From positions 124,001 to 188,000 of the forward strand of contig JADKHN010000002.1 of NCBI GenBank assembly GCA_016721725.1: a stretch of DNA of 64,000 bases, read 5' to 3'. The position numbers were made by a program, and so were the translations under genes. Of the stretch, positions 31,850 through 40,443 are shown in pieces. Below the pieces are notes generated by a model. The model saw only the letters and a list, made by a program, of their open reading frames with translations, did not search any database and was not told where the DNA came from. The DNA comes from Chitinophagaceae bacterium (GTDB lineage Bacteria > Bacteroidota > Bacteroidia > Chitinophagales > Chitinophagaceae). Position 1 is the stretch's first letter. Each line of letters begins with the position of its first letter.

Positions 31850-33649
31850 ATGCGTAGCTGTAAACTTATCATGCTGTTTCTGGTCCTCTCGGGTACCGGC
31901 TACTCGCAAACTACGAATACGGATAGCCTGGAACAGGTTTTCCAGAACAGCCCTACTTATAAGGAAAGGATCAGCGCCTGCAAATTGCTGTCAACCGCCT
32001 ACCTGATCCGGGATTTCGATGCCTGCCTGTCTGCGGCCAAGGCCGGAGCCGAACTGGCCGAAGCGGAAAAAGACCATTCCTCCCTGGGAGAGCTCAAGAA
32101 GACCATCGGCATGGCCTGGTATTTCAAAGGCGTATTCGACAGCGCGGCCAACTATTATTACAAGGCCCTCGATGTATTGAAAGACCCGGAAGAAGAGTTG
32201 CAAAAAGCCGGCGTGCTCAACGAATTGGGAAAGCTCTATCGCAAGACACGTGACCTCGACAGGGCCCTGCAGAACTACGACGAGGCATTTGCCATTTATA
32301 AGAAAAGACAGGATGATAACGGCATGGCCACCATACTGAATGAATCCGGCGTGGTGTTCGAATATAAGGAAGATTACGCTGAAGCCCTGGACCGGTACCA
32401 GCGTTCGCTGGCCTTACGCGAGAAGATGAACGACAAGGTCGGGCAGGGATACAGCCTGAATTTCATTGGCGGCGTATTTACACTAAAAAAGGATTTTGTA
32501 CAGGCTGAAAAGTACCTGATACGGTCGCTCGACATCCGGAGACAATTGAAAGACAGTTTCGCCATCGCCCTGAACCATGCCGACCTGGGTTTCATGTACA
32601 CCGAAAGCGGCATGTACGACAAGGCCATTGAACAATACGGGATCAGCAACGCCATCGCGATGAAATTACATTACCCCGACCTGCTGCTCGGCAATTACCG
32701 CGAACTTTCCTCCATCGCCGAGAAAAAAGGCGATCCCAAACTCTCCCTCGAACTGTTCAAGAAATACAATGCGATCAAGGATTCAGTGTTCTCGGGAGAA
32801 AAACTGAAACAGATCGAACAGCTGAACGCCAAATACCAGGCCGAGAAAAAAGAACAGCAACTCAAGCTGCAGAAAGCCGAACTGACCAAGAAGAATTACC
32901 TCTTATGGGGGCTCATACTGGGTATCGCCATGCTGGTGCTGGCCGGTTTCACCTTTTACCGGAAAAGAAGGATACAGATGGAACTGAAGATGCAGACGGA
33001 ACTGATGAAACAACAGGACCTTGCCACAAAAGCAATCATCAGCGCCGAAGAGAACGAACGGAAACGGATCGCGGCCGATCTGCATGATGGCATCGGGCAG
33101 ATGATGAGCGCGGCCAAGATGAACCTTTCCGCTTTTGAGAACGACCTCCCTTTCAAAGATGCAGATCATAAAGCCGCTTTTGAAAGAGTGATCAGCCTGG
33201 TGGATGAAAGTTGCCGGGAGATCCGGAGTGTGAGCCACCAGATGATGCCGAACGCCCTGTTGAAAAGCGGGCTGGCCAGCGCTGTAAGGGAATTCATCGA
33301 CAAGATCGATCATCGCGTGATCAGGATCAATCTCTACACGGAGGGCCTGGATGAAAAGCTCGACAGTAATGTGGAGACTGTTCTTTACCGGGTGATCCAG
33401 GAATGCGTGAATAATGTGATCAAACACTCCCGTGCGGGAAGTCTGGATATTTCGCTGATCCGCGATAACGATGGCATTTCCGCGACAGTGGAAGACAATG
33501 GCAGGGGCTTTGACACTTCAGACAAGCAACAATTCGAAGGGATCGGATTGAAGAACATCATTTCCCGGATCGGTTACCTGAAAGGAACGGTGGATTTTGA
33601 CAGCGCCCCGGGAAAAGGTACATTGGTGGCGATCCATGTTCCCTTATGA
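31850..33649 (+). CDS. TPR-containing sensor histidine kinase (HisKA_3)
   Basis: Membrane two-component kinase. Signal peptide to about residue 20, then six or so TPR repeats (about 40-290; e.g. LNELGKLYRKTRDLDRALQNYDEAFAIYKKR in two parts) outside the membrane, a coiled coil (KYQAEKKEQQLKLQKAELTKK), one membrane helix (about 346-366), and the cytosolic NarL-type kinase core: phosphoacceptor His412 in DLHDGIGQMM, N box ECVNNVIKHS, G1 VEDNGRGFD, G2 GIGLKNI. It lies 58 nt upstream of a matching response regulator, but the latter has its own box. Confidence 0.93.
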   Translation: MRSCKLIMLFLVLSGTGYSQTTNTDSLEQVFQNSPTYKERISACKLLSTAYLIRDFDACLSAAKAGAELAEAEKDHSSLGELKKTIGMAWYFKGVFDSAANYYYKALDVLKDPEEELQKAGVLNELGKLYRKTRDLDRALQNYDEAFAIYKKRQDDNGMATILNESGVVFEYKEDYAEALDRYQRSLALREKMNDKVGQGYSLNFIGGVFTLKKDFVQAEKYLIRSLDIRRQLKDSFAIALNHADLGFMYTESGMYDKAIEQYGISNAIAMKLHYPDLLLGNYRELSSIAEKKGDPKLSLELFKKYNAIKDSVFSGEKLKQIEQLNAKYQAEKKEQQLKLQKAELTKKNYLLWGLILGIAMLVLAGFTFYRKRRIQMELKMQTELMKQQDLATKAIISAEENERKRIAADLHDGIGQMMSAAKMNLSAFENDLPFKDADHKAAFERVISLVDESCREIRSVSHQMMPNALLKSGLASAVREFIDKIDHRVIRINLYTEGLDEKLDSNVETVLYRVIQECVNNVIKHSRAGSLDISLIRDNDGISATVEDNGRGFDTSDKQQFEGIGLKNIISRIGYLKGTVDFDSAPGKGTLVAIHVPL

Positions 33650-33672
33650 GAAGGGTTCGTTTCAGATGGCTT

Positions 33673-33680
33673 AACTTTGT
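33673..33680 (+). promoter_or_regulatory. -7 box for the response regulator
   Basis: TAACTTTG, an exact TAnnTTTG match, 26 nt upstream of ATG 33707. Suggests the regulator can be expressed apart from the kinase. Confidence 0.45.
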
Positions 33681-33706
33681 AAACTTACAGAACCGCAGAA
33701 GAAAAC

Positions 33707-34348
33707 ATGAAGACCGGGAAAATAACGCTGGGTATTGTCGATGACCACCAGATCGTGATCGATGGGCTGAAATCGCTCTTGCAGGGCCATGAGCAGTTCA
33801 GGGTGGTGATCGAATGCACCCAGCCGGAACTGATGCCCGATCTGCTGGAGAAAAAGAAGGTCGATATCCTGCTCACGGATGTGATGATGCCGGTCATGAA
33901 CGGGGCGGAACTATCCCGGGCCGTACGGCAAAGATTCCCCGATATCAAGATACTGGCCTTGTCGATGAGCGGCCAGGGCGACCTGGTGAACCAAATGATC
34001 GAGGATGCCGATATCTCGGGCTATGTGCTGAAGAATATCGGCAAACAGGAATTGCTGCGGGCCCTGGAAAAGATCGCCGGCGGAGGGATCTATTTCAGTG
34101 AAGAGGTTCTGCGGGAAATGACCAAGGATTCGGAACGGAAAAAGAACAATGAAGAAGCCAACCTCACCAACCGGGAGATCGAGATCATCGGGCTGATCGA
34201 GAAAGAGCTGAGTAATAAACAGATCGCCGAACAATTATTCCTGAGCGAAAGGACCGTTGAAACCCACCGTAAAAATATCTTCCGGAAAACCCAAACCTCC
34301 AGTGTCATCGGTTTGGTGAAATACGCCTATGAGCATAAGCTGATCTAA
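33707..34348 (+). CDS. NarL/LuxR-type response regulator
   Basis: A 213-residue transcription regulator. Receiver domain: acidic pair Asp12/Asp13 (GIVDDHQIV), phosphoacceptor Asp58 (ILLTDVMMPVMNG), Ser/Thr switch at LALSMSGQ, Lys at YVLKNIGKQE. The C-terminal LuxR HTH is clear (LTNREIEIIGLIEKELSNKQIAEQL, then FLSERTVETHRKNIF). Partner of the TPR kinase just upstream. Targets unknown. Confidence 0.96.
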   Translation: MKTGKITLGIVDDHQIVIDGLKSLLQGHEQFRVVIECTQPELMPDLLEKKKVDILLTDVMMPVMNGAELSRAVRQRFPDIKILALSMSGQGDLVNQMIEDADISGYVLKNIGKQELLRALEKIAGGGIYFSEEVLREMTKDSERKKNNEEANLTNREIEIIGLIEKELSNKQIAEQLFLSERTVETHRKNIFRKTQTSSVIGLVKYAYEHKLI

Positions 34349-34373
34349 TGGCGTTATTTTACCGGCTATTATT

Positions 34374-34401
34374 CCAACTGCCAACTGCCAACTGCCAACT
34401 G
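34374..34401. repeat. Four-copy heptamer array (ccaactg)
   Basis: Four perfect CCAACTG units ending at the base before the TAG stop (34402-34404) of the convergent epimerase gene, exactly as the 6181 array abuts the porin stop. Confidence 0.95.
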
Positions 34402-35346
34402 CTATCCTTTCAAATTCTCCAGCATATCCCCCGTCATCCTCTCCAGGTCAAATTCTTCCTTCCAGCCCCAGTCATTCCGCGCAACGGAATCATCAATGCT
34501 TTGAGGCCAGCTGTCCGCAATGGCCTGCCGGTAATCGGGCTGGTAACTGATGCTGAATCCGGGAATGTGCTTTTGGATTGCCATAGCGATCTCTTTGGGC
34601 GAGAAACTCATGGAGGAGATATTGTAGGAGGTCCGGGTACTGATCTTCGACGCATCGGATTCCATTAGTTCGATGGTGGCCCGGATGGCATCGGGCATAT
34701 ACATCATCGGCAGATAGGTATCTTCCTTTAAAAAACAATGGTACCTGCCGTTCTCAATCGCTTCGTGGAAGATCTCCACGGCATAATCGGTGGTGCCTCC
34801 GCCGGGAGCGCTCTTATAACTGATGAGGCCGGGATAACGAAGGCTCCTCACATCAACCCCGTAACGACGGTGATAATAATTACACCAGAACTCTCCGGCG
34901 TATTTACTGATGCCGTACACGGTGATGGGTTCGATGACCGTCTGTTGCGGGCAATTGGACCGCGGTGAGGTAGGACCGAAAACGGCGATGGAACTGGGCC
35001 AGTAGACCTTGGTCAGTTTTTCCTCCCGGGCGATGTCCAGGACATTCAACAAGCTCTGCATGTTCAGGTTCCAGGCCAGGTTGGGATTCTTTTCACCGGT
35101 GGCCGAGAGTATGGCCGCCAGCAGGTAGATCTGGGTGATGCCCTGCCGGATCACCTGTACATGGAGCATTTCCTTGTTCATCACATCCAGGCTAACGTAG
35201 GGTCCCGTACCTTTCAACAGGTCATTCTCCTCACGCAGGTCGGAAGCCACCACGTTCGCGTTGCCATAGATCTTGCGCAAGGCCAGCGTCAATTCAACCC
35301 CGATCTGTCCGGATGCCCCGATGACCAGTATTTTTTCTTTTATCAT
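34402..35346 (-). CDS. NAD-dependent epimerase/dehydratase (L-threonine dehydrogenase-like)
   Basis: Extended SDR fold of about 314 residues. Seen: nucleotide site VIGASGQIGVELT (GxxGxxG), VVASDLREEN acidic end of strand 2, the catalytic YxxxK in YGISKYAGEFW with the upstream SSIAVFGPTSP, and GTTDYAVEIF/YLPMMYMPDAIRA typical of UDP-galactose-4-epimerase-like L-threonine 3-dehydrogenases. Members of that group make 2-amino-3-ketobutyrate from Thr; a nucleotide-sugar role is the alternative. ATG 35346 is used, not the longer 35442 frame, because IKEKILVIGASG starts the fold. Confidence 0.9.
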   Translation of the reverse strand: MIKEKILVIGASGQIGVELTLALRKIYGNANVVASDLREENDLLKGTGPYVSLDVMNKEMLHVQVIRQGITQIYLLAAILSATGEKNPNLAWNLNMQSLLNVLDIAREEKLTKVYWPSSIAVFGPTSPRSNCPQQTVIEPITVYGISKYAGEFWCNYYHRRYGVDVRSLRYPGLISYKSAPGGGTTDYAVEIFHEAIENGRYHCFLKEDTYLPMMYMPDAIRATIELMESDASKISTRTSYNISSMSFSPKEIAMAIQKHIPGFSISYQPDYRQAIADSWPQSIDDSVARNDWGWKEEFDLERMTGDMLENLKG

Positions 35347-35394
35347 AGCAAGTTCGTTAGAAGCTGTAAATGTAAAATTCAATATCGAATAATG

Positions 35395-35402
35395 TAACTT
35401 TG
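35395..35402 (+). promoter_or_regulatory. kdsA: -7 box immediately before kdsA
   Basis: TAACTTTG (exact TAnnTTTG) ends 4 nt before ATG 35407; its TAA is an in-frame stop, so no earlier start is possible. Predicts transcription beginning at the ATG. Confidence 0.5.
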
Positions 35403-35406
35403 CGCC

Positions 35407-36225
35407 ATGGAAAAATATTTGACCGACCTGTTTGAAGGACAATCTTACGAACCCGGTAATTTCTTCCTGATCGCCGGGCCCTGTGTGGTGGAGAACGAAT
35501 TGACCCCGTTTATGATCGCGGAAAAAGTATCGGGCATCTGTAAACGACTCGGCATACCCTATATCTTCAAAGCCTCTTACCGCAAAGCCAACCGCACTTC
35601 CGGGAATTCATTTACAGGTATCGGTGATGAGAAGGCGCTGGAAGTGATCCGCAGGATCGGGAACGATTTATCCCTGCCTACGACCACCGATATCCATACC
35701 GCTGAAGAAGCCGCCATGGCAGCCGGTTACGTTGATGTACTGCAGATCCCGGCATTCCTGTGCAGGCAGACCGACCTGCTGACCGCCGCGGCGAAAACAG
35801 GCAAGATCGTGAACGTGAAAAAAGGCCAGTTCGTGAACGGGCCTTCCATGAAATTCGCGGTCGAAAAGATCAATGCGGCCGGTAATCACCGGGTCGGACT
35901 CATTGAACGCGGCAATACCTTCGGCTACCAGGACCTGGTGGTGGATTACCGAAATATCACCTGGATGAAGGCCATCGGCGTACCGGTCATCATGGATTGT
36001 ACCCATTCACTGCAGCAACCCAATCAGACCGCGGGTGTAACCGGCGGGAATCCCGAACTGATCGAGACCATCGCCAAAGCCGCCATTGCCACTGGCGCAG
36101 ACGGACTTTTCATAGAGACACATCCCGAACCGGCCAAGGCAAAAAGCGACGGAGCGAACATGCTTCAGCTGGACTTGCTGGAACCCTTGCTGGAAAAATT
36201 ACTGAAACTGAGAAAGGCGGTCTAA
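35407..36225 (+). CDS. kdsA: 3-deoxy-8-phosphooctulonate (KDO-8-P) synthase
   Basis: Condenses phosphoenolpyruvate with arabinose-5-phosphate for lipopolysaccharide KDO. Seen in order: FLIAGPCVVEN (residues 20-30), FKASYRKANRTSG (phosphate/PEP contact), PTTTDIHTAEEA, QIPAFLCRQTDLL, VNVKKGQFVNGPSMKF, ERGNTFGYQDLVVDYRN, VIMDCTHSLQQPN and LFIETHPEPAKAKSDGAN. Length 272 is usual. The start codon is unambiguous because of an in-frame TAA 12 nt upstream. It is probably leaderless. Confidence 0.97.
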   Translation: MEKYLTDLFEGQSYEPGNFFLIAGPCVVENELTPFMIAEKVSGICKRLGIPYIFKASYRKANRTSGNSFTGIGDEKALEVIRRIGNDLSLPTTTDIHTAEEAAMAAGYVDVLQIPAFLCRQTDLLTAAAKTGKIVNVKKGQFVNGPSMKFAVEKINAAGNHRVGLIERGNTFGYQDLVVDYRNITWMKAIGVPVIMDCTHSLQQPNQTAGVTGGNPELIETIAKAAIATGADGLFIETHPEPAKAKSDGANMLQLDLLEPLLEKLLKLRKAV

Positions 36226-36333
36226 CGCGGAGTTTGAACTGTAATTGGTAAGGTCTGAACCATCGCTGATCATTGACCCAATAACTTAATGACTTTATAT
36301 CTTCAGACTTCATCCCCCTAAAATCATGAATCC

Positions 36334-36555
36334 TTAAAGATACCTCAAAGGATTCCTCCTCGCATTTAGGATATACCTCTTTACATTCATCCAAAAAGCC
36401 ACAAAAAGATAGACGATGACCGGGGAACCCATGGTCAGGAAGGAGATGTAGATGAAATACTTCCGGATGGTGGAGGTGGCCACACCCATCCTCTCGCCAA
36501 TGGCGGAGCAAACCCCGAATACATGCCATTCAATAAAACTGCGGAAGCGGTTCAT
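36334..36555 (-). CDS. PspC-domain protein
   Basis: A 73-residue protein with the PspC pattern: GVCSAIGERMGVATSTIRKYFIYISF (gly-rich loop then helix) and one membrane helix (VIVYLFVAFWMNV). PspC-type proteins sense or buffer envelope stress. Here it is short and lacks further domains. The ATG at 36555 is preceded by a TTG-N20-TAATTTAG promoter ending 4 nt upstream, so a leaderless message is expected. Divergent from the aconitase gene. Confidence 0.85.
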   Translation of the reverse strand: MNRFRSFIEWHVFGVCSAIGERMGVATSTIRKYFIYISFLTMGSPVIVYLFVAFWMNVKRYILNARRNPLRYL

Positions 36556-36559
36556 GTTG

Positions 36560-36590
36560 CTAAATTAAAGACATTTTTTACTATAAACAA
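36560..36590 (-). promoter_or_regulatory. Promoter of the pspC-like gene
   Basis: Minus strand: TTG, 20-nt spacer, TAATTTAG (36567-36560). Seven of eight -7 positions match TAnnTTTG. The box ends 4 nt before the ATG, and its TAA is in frame. Confidence 0.5.
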
Positions 36591-36616
36591 GCCAAATAAA
36601 AATGGCCAAGTTTCAG

Positions 36617-36624
36617 TAATTTTG
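36617..36624 (+). promoter_or_regulatory. -7 box upstream of aconitase
   Basis: TAATTTTG fits TAnnTTTG; ATG 36733 is 108 nt downstream. No -33 TTG at usual spacing. Confidence 0.4.
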
Positions 36625-36680
36625 CAACACTTCGGTTTGAGGACACCCCGGATCTGAACATTCGTATGATTTTCATCGGC

Positions 36681-36728
36681 AAATCTTCAAATCGGCTCAT
36701 TTTCAAATCGTCTAAATCACCAAATCAT
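36681..36728. repeat. Octad array in the aconitase leader
   Basis: 8-bp units AAATCTTC, AAATCGGC, TCATTTTC, AAATCGTC, TAAATCAC, CAAATCAT running to 4 nt before ATG 36733. Same style as the heptad arrays but with period 8. It occupies the ribosome-binding region. Confidence 0.7.
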
Positions 36729-36732
36729 CACT

Positions 36733-39006
36733 ATGGCTTTCGACATTGACATGATCAAAAAGGTTTACGCCGGTTTTGGCGGCCGCATCGACGCTGCCCG
36801 CAAAACGGTGGGTAAACCCCTGACGCTCACGGAAAAGATTTTGTATGCCCACCTCTGGCAAGGCGACGCGACCAACGCTTACGAAAGGGGAAAGAGTTAT
36901 GTGGATTTCGCGCCGGACAGGGTAGCGATGCAGGATGCCACTGCCCAGATGGCCTTATTGCAGTTCATGCAGAGCGGCAGGACCAAGGTGGCCGTACCCT
37001 CTACGGTGCACTGCGACCACCTGATCGAAGCCAAGGTGAACAGCAAGACCGACCTGGACCGGGCCGTTCACGAAAGCAGTGAGGTCTATGATTTCCTCGC
37101 TTCCGTTTCCAATAAATACGGGATCGGTTTCTGGAAACCGGGTGCCGGTATCATCCACCAGGTGGTGCTGGAGAACTATGCTTTCCCCGGAGGCATGATG
37201 ATCGGAACCGACAGCCATACGGTGAACGCCGGAGGTTTGGGCATGATCGCGATCGGGGTGGGTGGAGCAGATGCCTGTGATGTGATGGCCGGACTCCCTT
37301 GGGAACTGAAAATGCCGAAACTGATCGGCGTTAAACTCACCGGCAAACTGAATGGATGGACAGCTCCCAAAGATGTGATATTGAAAGTAGCAGGTATCCT
37401 CACCGTTAAAGGAGGTACCGGAGCCGTAGTTGAATATTTTGGAGAGGGTGCTACCAGCATGAGTTGTACCGGTAAAGGCACCATTTGCAATATGGGAGCC
37501 GAGATCGGGGCCACGACCTCTACCTTCGGTTATGATGAGAGCATGAGCCGTTACCTGAAAGCAACCGGACGCGAAGAGATCGCAGTCCTGGCCGACGGCA
37601 TCAAGGATCACCTGACCGGTGACTCTGAAGTATATGCCAACCCCGAACAATATTTCGACCAGGTGATCGAGATCGACCTGGATACCCTGGAGCCCCACCT
37701 GAATGGCCCCTTTACACCCGACCTGGCCACACCGATCTCAAAGATGAAGGAAGAAGCGGCGAAGAACGGCTGGCCCACGAAAATTGAAGTGGGATTGATC
37801 GGCAGTTGTACCAATTCTTCCTATGAAGACATCAGCAGGGCGGTGAGCCTGGCCAAACAAGTGGCGGATAAAGGACTGAAACTTAAATCCGAATTCACCA
37901 TCACACCCGGCTCAGAACAAGTGCGTTATACCATTGAAAGAGACGGATTCTTAAGCCTGTTCGATCAGATCGGCGCCACGGTTTTCGCCAATGCCTGCGG
38001 TCCCTGTATCGGGATGTGGGCCCGTGTGGGAGCCGAAAAGAAAGAGAAGAATACCATCGTACACAGCTTCAACCGGAATTTCGCCAAGCGAGCCGATGGC
38101 AACCCGAATACCTATGCCTTCGTGGGAAGTCCGGAGATCGTGACCGCCATGGCCATCGCCGGAGACCTCAATTTCAATCCCCTCACCGATTCACTGATGA
38201 ATGACAAAGGTGAAATGGTGAAACTGGATCCTCCTACGGGATTTGAACTCCCTCCTATGGGATTTGCCGTGGAAGATGCCGGTTACCAGCAACCGGCCGA
38301 AGACGGCAGCGGAGTCCAGGTAGTGGTTTCGCCGGATAGCAAACGACTGCAATTACTCGACCCCTTCGCCGCCTGGGAAGGAAAGGACCTCACCGGACTT
38401 AAACTGCTGATCAAGGCCAAGGGCAAGTGCACCACGGATCATATCAGCATGGCCGGTCCCTGGCTGAAGTTCAGGGGACACCTGGACAATATCAGTAACA
38501 ACATGCTCATCGGCGCCGTCAATTTCTTCAATGAGAAGACCGACTCCGTCAAGAACCAGCTGACCGGCGAATACGGAACCGTGCCCAATACCCAACGCGC
38601 CTACAAGGCTGCCGGTGTGGGAACGGTCGTGGTAGGCGACGAGAACTACGGCGAGGGATCCTCCCGCGAACACGCCGCCATGGAGCCGCGTCACCTGGGT
38701 GTACGCGCCGTGCTGGTGAAGAGCTTCGCCCGTATCCACGAGACCAACCTCAAAAAACAAGGTATGCTGGCCCTGACCTTCGCCAATAAGGAAGACTACG
38801 ATAAGATCCTGGAAGACGATACCATTGATATTGAAGGGCTGCTGGCCTTTGCGCCGAACAAAGCCCTGCAGGTCGTATTGAATCATGCCGATGGCAGCAA
38901 TGAGACCATCCAGGTCAACCACACCTATAACCAGCAGCAGATCGAGTGGTTCAAGGCGGGAGGTGCGCTGAACATCATCCGGATGGAATTTGAAAAAAAT
39001 CGTTAA
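36733..39006 (+). CDS. Aconitate hydratase
   Basis: TCA-cycle citrate-isocitrate isomerase with a [4Fe-4S] cluster, of the mitochondrial-type lineage (757 residues). Seen: VAVPSTVHCDHLIEA, GVGGADACDVMAGLPWE, IGSCTNSSYEDISRA (first cluster Cys), NACGPCIGMW (other two Cys), VHSFNRNFAKRADGNPNT and the swivel domain GDENYGEGSSREHAAMEPRHLG with the catalytic Ser. C-terminal end FKAGGALNIIRMEFEKNR. Start ATG 36733 directly follows an octad array. It ends with a strong hairpin terminator. Confidence 0.97.
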   Translation: MAFDIDMIKKVYAGFGGRIDAARKTVGKPLTLTEKILYAHLWQGDATNAYERGKSYVDFAPDRVAMQDATAQMALLQFMQSGRTKVAVPSTVHCDHLIEAKVNSKTDLDRAVHESSEVYDFLASVSNKYGIGFWKPGAGIIHQVVLENYAFPGGMMIGTDSHTVNAGGLGMIAIGVGGADACDVMAGLPWELKMPKLIGVKLTGKLNGWTAPKDVILKVAGILTVKGGTGAVVEYFGEGATSMSCTGKGTICNMGAEIGATTSTFGYDESMSRYLKATGREEIAVLADGIKDHLTGDSEVYANPEQYFDQVIEIDLDTLEPHLNGPFTPDLATPISKMKEEAAKNGWPTKIEVGLIGSCTNSSYEDISRAVSLAKQVADKGLKLKSEFTITPGSEQVRYTIERDGFLSLFDQIGATVFANACGPCIGMWARVGAEKKEKNTIVHSFNRNFAKRADGNPNTYAFVGSPEIVTAMAIAGDLNFNPLTDSLMNDKGEMVKLDPPTGFELPPMGFAVEDAGYQQPAEDGSGVQVVVSPDSKRLQLLDPFAAWEGKDLTGLKLLIKAKGKCTTDHISMAGPWLKFRGHLDNISNNMLIGAVNFFNEKTDSVKNQLTGEYGTVPNTQRAYKAAGVGTVVVGDENYGEGSSREHAAMEPRHLGVRAVLVKSFARIHETNLKKQGMLALTFANKEDYDKILEDDTIDIEGLLAFAPNKALQVVLNHADGSNETIQVNHTYNQQQIEWFKAGGALNIIRMEFEKNR

Positions 39007-39039
39007 GATCCTTTTCTGGCAAGCTTTTTACTCCATTTC

Positions 39040-39067
39040 GATCCCGCCCCCACTGGGCGGGATCTTT
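39040..39067 (+). terminator. Terminator of aconitase
   Basis: Perfect 10-bp stem GATCCCGCCC / GGGCGGGATC (39040-39049, 39055-39064), loop CCACT, then TTT. Located 33 nt after the aconitase stop. Confidence 0.8.
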
Positions 39068-39141
39068 CATTAACAAAAAATTCACCGGAATTATTCAATG
39101 TTTAAACATTAATTACCTATCTTGCACGAAAATCATAAGAC

Positions 39142-39678
39142 ATGGCAACCAAAAACTGGGCTTTAGACCCCACCCACAGTGAGATACAATTCAAGGTGAA
39201 ACACCTGATGATCACCAATGTGACCGGCAGCTTCGGCATTTTCTCGGTCAGCGTTGAAACCGAAGACGAAGACTTTTCCAAAGCGAAGGTCAGCTTCACC
39301 GCCGACGTGGATTCCATCTCCACCGGAAACGAGCAACGCGACACCCACCTGAAAAGCGCGGACTTCTTCGATGCGGCCAATCACCCTCAGATCAAATTCA
39401 CCGCGACCCGGTTCGAAGCCGTTGACAACGACGGTTCGTATGAACTCTATGGCGACCTGACCATCCGGGAAACCACCAAGCCAATCAAGCTCGACGTCGA
39501 ATTCGGCGGCGTGGTGAAAGACCCCTGGGGCAATACCAAGGCGGGCTTCACCCTCAACGGGAAGATCAAAAGAAAAGAATTCGGATTGAGCTGGGACGCG
39601 GTAACGGAAGCAGGTGGCATTGTGGTGAGCGATGAAGTGCGATTCAATTGTGAGATCCAGCTGATTGAACAGGCTTAA
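39142..39678 (+). CDS. YceI-family protein
   Basis: A 178-residue lipocalin-like YceI protein that binds isoprenoid-type lipids in characterised members. Seen: opening WALDPTHSEIQFKVKHLMITNVTGSF, FTADVDSISTGNEQRDTHLKSADFFDAANHPQIKFTATRF in pieces, GDLTIRETTKPIKLDVEFGG, and the end EAGGIVVSDEVRFNCEIQLIE. No signal peptide is visible, so a cytosolic location is suggested, unlike the secreted E. coli protein. It is followed by its own terminator. Confidence 0.95.
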   Translation: MATKNWALDPTHSEIQFKVKHLMITNVTGSFGIFSVSVETEDEDFSKAKVSFTADVDSISTGNEQRDTHLKSADFFDAANHPQIKFTATRFEAVDNDGSYELYGDLTIRETTKPIKLDVEFGGVVKDPWGNTKAGFTLNGKIKRKEFGLSWDAVTEAGGIVVSDEVRFNCEIQLIEQA

Positions 39679-39699
39679 TATCGGTTTTGAAACAGAACA

Positions 39700-39728
39700 G
39701 GCGGAACTTTTCGGTTTCGCCTTTTTTT
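39700..39728 (+). terminator. Rho-independent terminator of the YceI gene
   Basis: Stem GGCGGAAC / GTTTCGCC (39700-39707, 39714-39721; one G-T pair), loop TTTTCG, then seven T residues. It overlaps the upstream part of the next reading frame and so supports the later start of that gene at 39744. Confidence 0.9.
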
Positions 39729-39743
39729 ATTTTACATTCGCGG

Positions 39744-40412
39744 ATGCATCCTTATATCGCACCGGTGGCCAAACAGTTCCGGCTCCACGCCGATAAAGAA
39801 AGAGCGGCCGGGGCCAAAGCCTATATGCGCAACCAGTTCGCATTCTTCGGTTTGCCAACACCGCTAAGGCGCAGCATCACGTCGGCCCATATCAAAAACC
39901 AATTGCCTCCCTATGACGAATTGGAGATCATCGTAAAAGAACTATACGCCCAACCGCAACGCGAGTTCCATTATTTCGCCATCGAACTGGCCGGCGCCAT
40001 GAAAAAACAATGGGAACTCCCCGTCATCGGCCTCTTTGAATTTCTCCTTGTCAACCACAGCTGGTGGGACACGGTTGATCATGCGGCCAGTTACCTGCTC
40101 GGTCCCTATTTTATCAAATTTCCACAACAGATCAGCAAGATCACCCCGAAATGGAACCGTTCGGATAATTTCTGGCTGGTTCGCAGCAGCATCATGTTTC
40201 AAAAGATGTACAAGCAAAAGACCGATACGGAACTGTTGGGCAAGTATATTTTATCACAAACCTCGTCAAAGGAATTTTTCATACAAAAAGCGATCGGTTG
40301 GGCACTTCGTGAATATGGCAGGACCAATCCGGACTGGGTCAGGACATTTGTCCGGCAAAATAAATTAGCGCCACTTAGCTCCAGGGAAGCCCTGAAGCGA
40401 ATTTCTGTATGA
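39744..40412 (+). CDS. DNA alkylation repair protein (AlkD-like HEAT repeat)
   Basis: A 222-residue HEAT-like protein of the AlkD family, DNA glycosylases removing alkylated purines. Seen: opening VAKQFRLHADKERAAGAKAYMRNQFAFFGLPTPLRR, then ALAGAMKKQWELP, VNHSWWDTVDHAASYLLGPYF (W, D near the active cleft) and WVRSSIMFQK-like FWLVRSSIMFQKMYKQK, FFIQKAIGWALREYGRTNPDWV. Start at 39744 is favoured because the YceI terminator (39700-39728) lies upstream and a TACATTCG box ends 3 nt before the ATG. Confidence 0.9.
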   Translation: MHPYIAPVAKQFRLHADKERAAGAKAYMRNQFAFFGLPTPLRRSITSAHIKNQLPPYDELEIIVKELYAQPQREFHYFAIELAGAMKKQWELPVIGLFEFLLVNHSWWDTVDHAASYLLGPYFIKFPQQISKITPKWNRSDNFWLVRSSIMFQKMYKQKTDTELLGKYILSQTSSKEFFIQKAIGWALREYGRTNPDWVRTFVRQNKLAPLSSREALKRISV

Positions 40413-40443
40413 CGAATTAAAACCCATTTAAGCATTTAATACT

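Noticed and set aside
36334..36555. Start of a longer frame for the PspC-like gene
   Set aside because: An in-frame TAA lies 12 nt upstream of the ATG, so the short form is the only one.
36601..36732. Riboswitch-like leader before aconitase
   Set aside because: The leader is mainly an octad repeat and AT-rich sequence with no stable multi-stem structure.
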